Below, piece after piece: positions 62,583 through 64,000 of a stretch of 64,000 nt of DNA. The translations under genes and the position numbers were made by a program. The notes beneath the pieces are model-generated. The model was not told the origin of the DNA, made no database searches, and saw only the letters and a list, made by a program, of their open reading frames with translations. Position 1 is the first letter of the stretch. Each line of letters begins with the position of its first letter. Origin of the DNA: Paenarthrobacter aurescens (lineage in GTDB: Bacteria > Actinomycetota > Actinomycetes > Actinomycetales > Micrococcaceae); contig NZ_CP157456.1 of the NCBI RefSeq assembly GCF_041549525.1, positions 4,291,455 to 4,355,454 of the forward strand, read 5' to 3'.

Positions 62583-64000
62583 ATGACAGTAGACGAAGCC
62601 AACCACGCCAACACTGTCGGAAGTTCCTGGCGCAGGGTGCTGAGCCTCATGGAACAGGACGACCGGGTTTCACCCCGCCAGCGCGGTTTCGTCATCCTCG
62701 CCCAAGCGCAGGGCCTTATTGGTTCAACCCTGCTGGTGGCCGTCCCCAATGAGCTCACCCGTGAAGTCCTCCAGACCCAGGTGAAGGATGCCCTGGACGA
62801 TGCTCTTCGCAACGTCTTCTCGGATGACATCCGCTGCGCGATTGACGTGGACACTGACCTGGTTCCCGTCCACGCAGAGCCCGAACCCGTCGTCGAGCTT
62901 TCCGCGGTTTCTGATTTCGCCGAACCGAAGCCGCAACCCACACCCCCCAGTACTTCGCACGAGTTCGGACGCCTGAACCCGAAGTACATCTTCGACACTT
63001 TTGTGATCGGTTCCTCGAACCGCTTTGCGCACGCTGCTGCGGTAGCTGTGGCTGAGGCGCCGGCGAAGGCCTACAACCCGCTGTTCATCTACGGTGACTC
63101 CGGTCTTGGCAAAACCCATCTGCTGCACGCAATCGGCCACTATGCCCGCCGCCTCTACAGCGGCATCAGGGTCCGCTACGTGAACTCCGAGGAATTCACC
63201 AACGACTTCATCAACTCCATCCGTGATGATGAAGGCACCAGCTTCAAGACCACGTACCGGAACGTGGACGTGCTTCTGATCGATGACATCCAGTTTCTGG
63301 CAGGCAAGGACCGGACCCAGGAAGAGTTCTTCCACACGTTCAATGCGCTGCACAATGCCAACAAGCAGGTTGTCATCACTTCAGATCAGCCGCCCAAGAT
63401 GCTGGCTGGCTTCGAGGACCGTATGACCTCGCGCTTCGAGTGGGGCCTGCTGACGGACATCCAGCCGCCGGAACTGGAGACCCGGATCGCCATCCTGCGG
63501 AAGAAAGGCCTCAGCGAAGGTCTTTCCGCGCCGGACGACGCACTGGAGTACATCGCCTCAAAAATCTCCAGCAACATCCGCGAGCTTGAGGGCGCCTTGA
63601 TCCGCGTTACGGCGTTCGCAAGCCTCAACCGCCAGCCCGTGGACGTCGCCCTGGCCGAAATGGTCCTGAAGGATCTCATCACCGACGACGGCGCCCAGGA
63701 GATCACGGCAAAGCAGATCCTGGACCAGACGGCGGACTACTTCAAGCTCAGCATGGAAGAGCTCTGCAGCAAGTCCCGGACACGCACCCTGGTAACTGCA
63801 CGGCAGATCGCCATGTACCTGTGCCGGGAGCTGACTGACATGTCCCTGCCGAAGATCGGACAGGAACTCGGCGGCCGCGATCACACCACGGTCATCCACG
63901 CTGACCGGAAGATCCGCGAGTTGATGGCCGAGCGTCGTGTGATTTACAACCAGGTCACCGAGCTGACCAACCGGATCAAACAGCAGCAACGCGACTCCTG
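62583..64000 (+). CDS. dnaA: chromosomal replication initiator DnaA (last base of the stop probably beyond the window)
   Basis: The frame starts at ATG 62583 and runs to 64000, giving about 472 residues. Domain I (1-90) is followed by a linker, then AAA+ Walker A GDSGLGKTH near residue 180 and Walker B VLLIDDIQFL. Box VII is SRFEWGLLTDIQPP, and the domain IV HTH has GGRDHTTVIHADRKI near the C-terminus. The final residues read QQQRDS and the next bases TG very likely complete a stop outside the window. It initiates replication by binding the boxes described here. Confidence 0.96.
   Translation, partial: MTVDEANHANTVGSSWRRVLSLMEQDDRVSPRQRGFVILAQAQGLIGSTLLVAVPNELTREVLQTQVKDALDDALRNVFSDDIRCAIDVDTDLVPVHAEPEPVVELSAVSDFAEPKPQPTPPSTSHEFGRLNPKYIFDTFVIGSSNRFAHAAAVAVAEAPAKAYNPLFIYGDSGLGKTHLLHAIGHYARRLYSGIRVRYVNSEEFTNDFINSIRDDEGTSFKTTYRNVDVLLIDDIQFLAGKDRTQEEFFHTFNALHNANKQVVITSDQPPKMLAGFEDRMTSRFEWGLLTDIQPPELETRIAILRKKGLSEGLSAPDDALEYIASKISSNIRELEGALIRVTAFASLNRQPVDVALAEMVLKDLITDDGAQEITAKQILDQTADYFKLSMEELCSKSRTRTLVTARQIAMYLCRELTDMSLPKIGQELGGRDHTTVIHADRKIRELMAERRVIYNQVTELTNRIKQQQRDS

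Overview
The window is a high-GC actinobacterial chromosome segment. Its proteins look like those of the Micrococcaceae (Arthrobacter, Paenarthrobacter, Pseudarthrobacter group). It covers the origin-proximal side of the chromosome and runs into dnaA, whose last base or so lies beyond position 64000. This placement rests on the conserved block rpmH-rnpA-yidD-yidC-jag-rsmG-parA-parB, the trxB-trxA pair, the rpsF-ssb-rpsR-rplI operon and the high-GC codon use. The genus is inferred; no marker in the window proves it.

Positions 1-16500 hold an ABC ATPase/membrane-protein pair, a PhzF-type enzyme and a DUF1801 protein. The ribosomal operon rpsF-ssb-rpsR-rplI follows, then ynfA, tRNA-Leu(GAG), an amino-acid permease and an M18 aminopeptidase. 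Next comes a poorly understood catabolic cassette: a Tat-exported intradiol-dioxygenase-like lipoprotein, a 149-residue unknown, a metal-dependent cyclase/hydrolase, two IclR regulators and a second permease. A sigma factor preceded by a one-TM partner closes this part. Positions 16500-40900 hold two signalling and export modules (ABC transporter plus histidine kinase plus LuxR-type regulator). Around them lie two PAP2 phosphatases (one fused to a lipid kinase), a DeoR/MFS pair, an ABC-F ATPase, a lipoprotein penicillin-binding protein, a very large secreted GH31 enzyme, an HxlR/NAD(P)-binding pair and a GT87-type membrane enzyme. A strongly initiated 46-codon gene lies at 40790-40930.

Positions 41500-49800 hold a histidine phosphatase, the CCA-adding enzyme, a Nudix hydrolase, MurJ, a separate MurJ-tail-like protein (pseudokinase remnant, TM, discoidin-like domain), and trxB-trxA behind a SigR/SigH-type promoter.

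Positions 49835-56390 form a gene desert of about 6.5 kb with no credible gene. It carries nine perfect parS sites (a tenth lies inside parA) and tandem repeats. It also has two arrays of DnaA-box-like 9-mers, four and five boxes, each repeated at exactly 12-bp steps in the same orientation. This combined centromere and DnaA-binding region, about 9 kb from dnaA, is the most unusual part of the window. Positions 56443-64000 carry parB, parA, rsmG, jag, yidC, yidD, rnpA and rpmH on the minus strand, then a DnaA-box-bearing spacer and dnaA on the plus strand.
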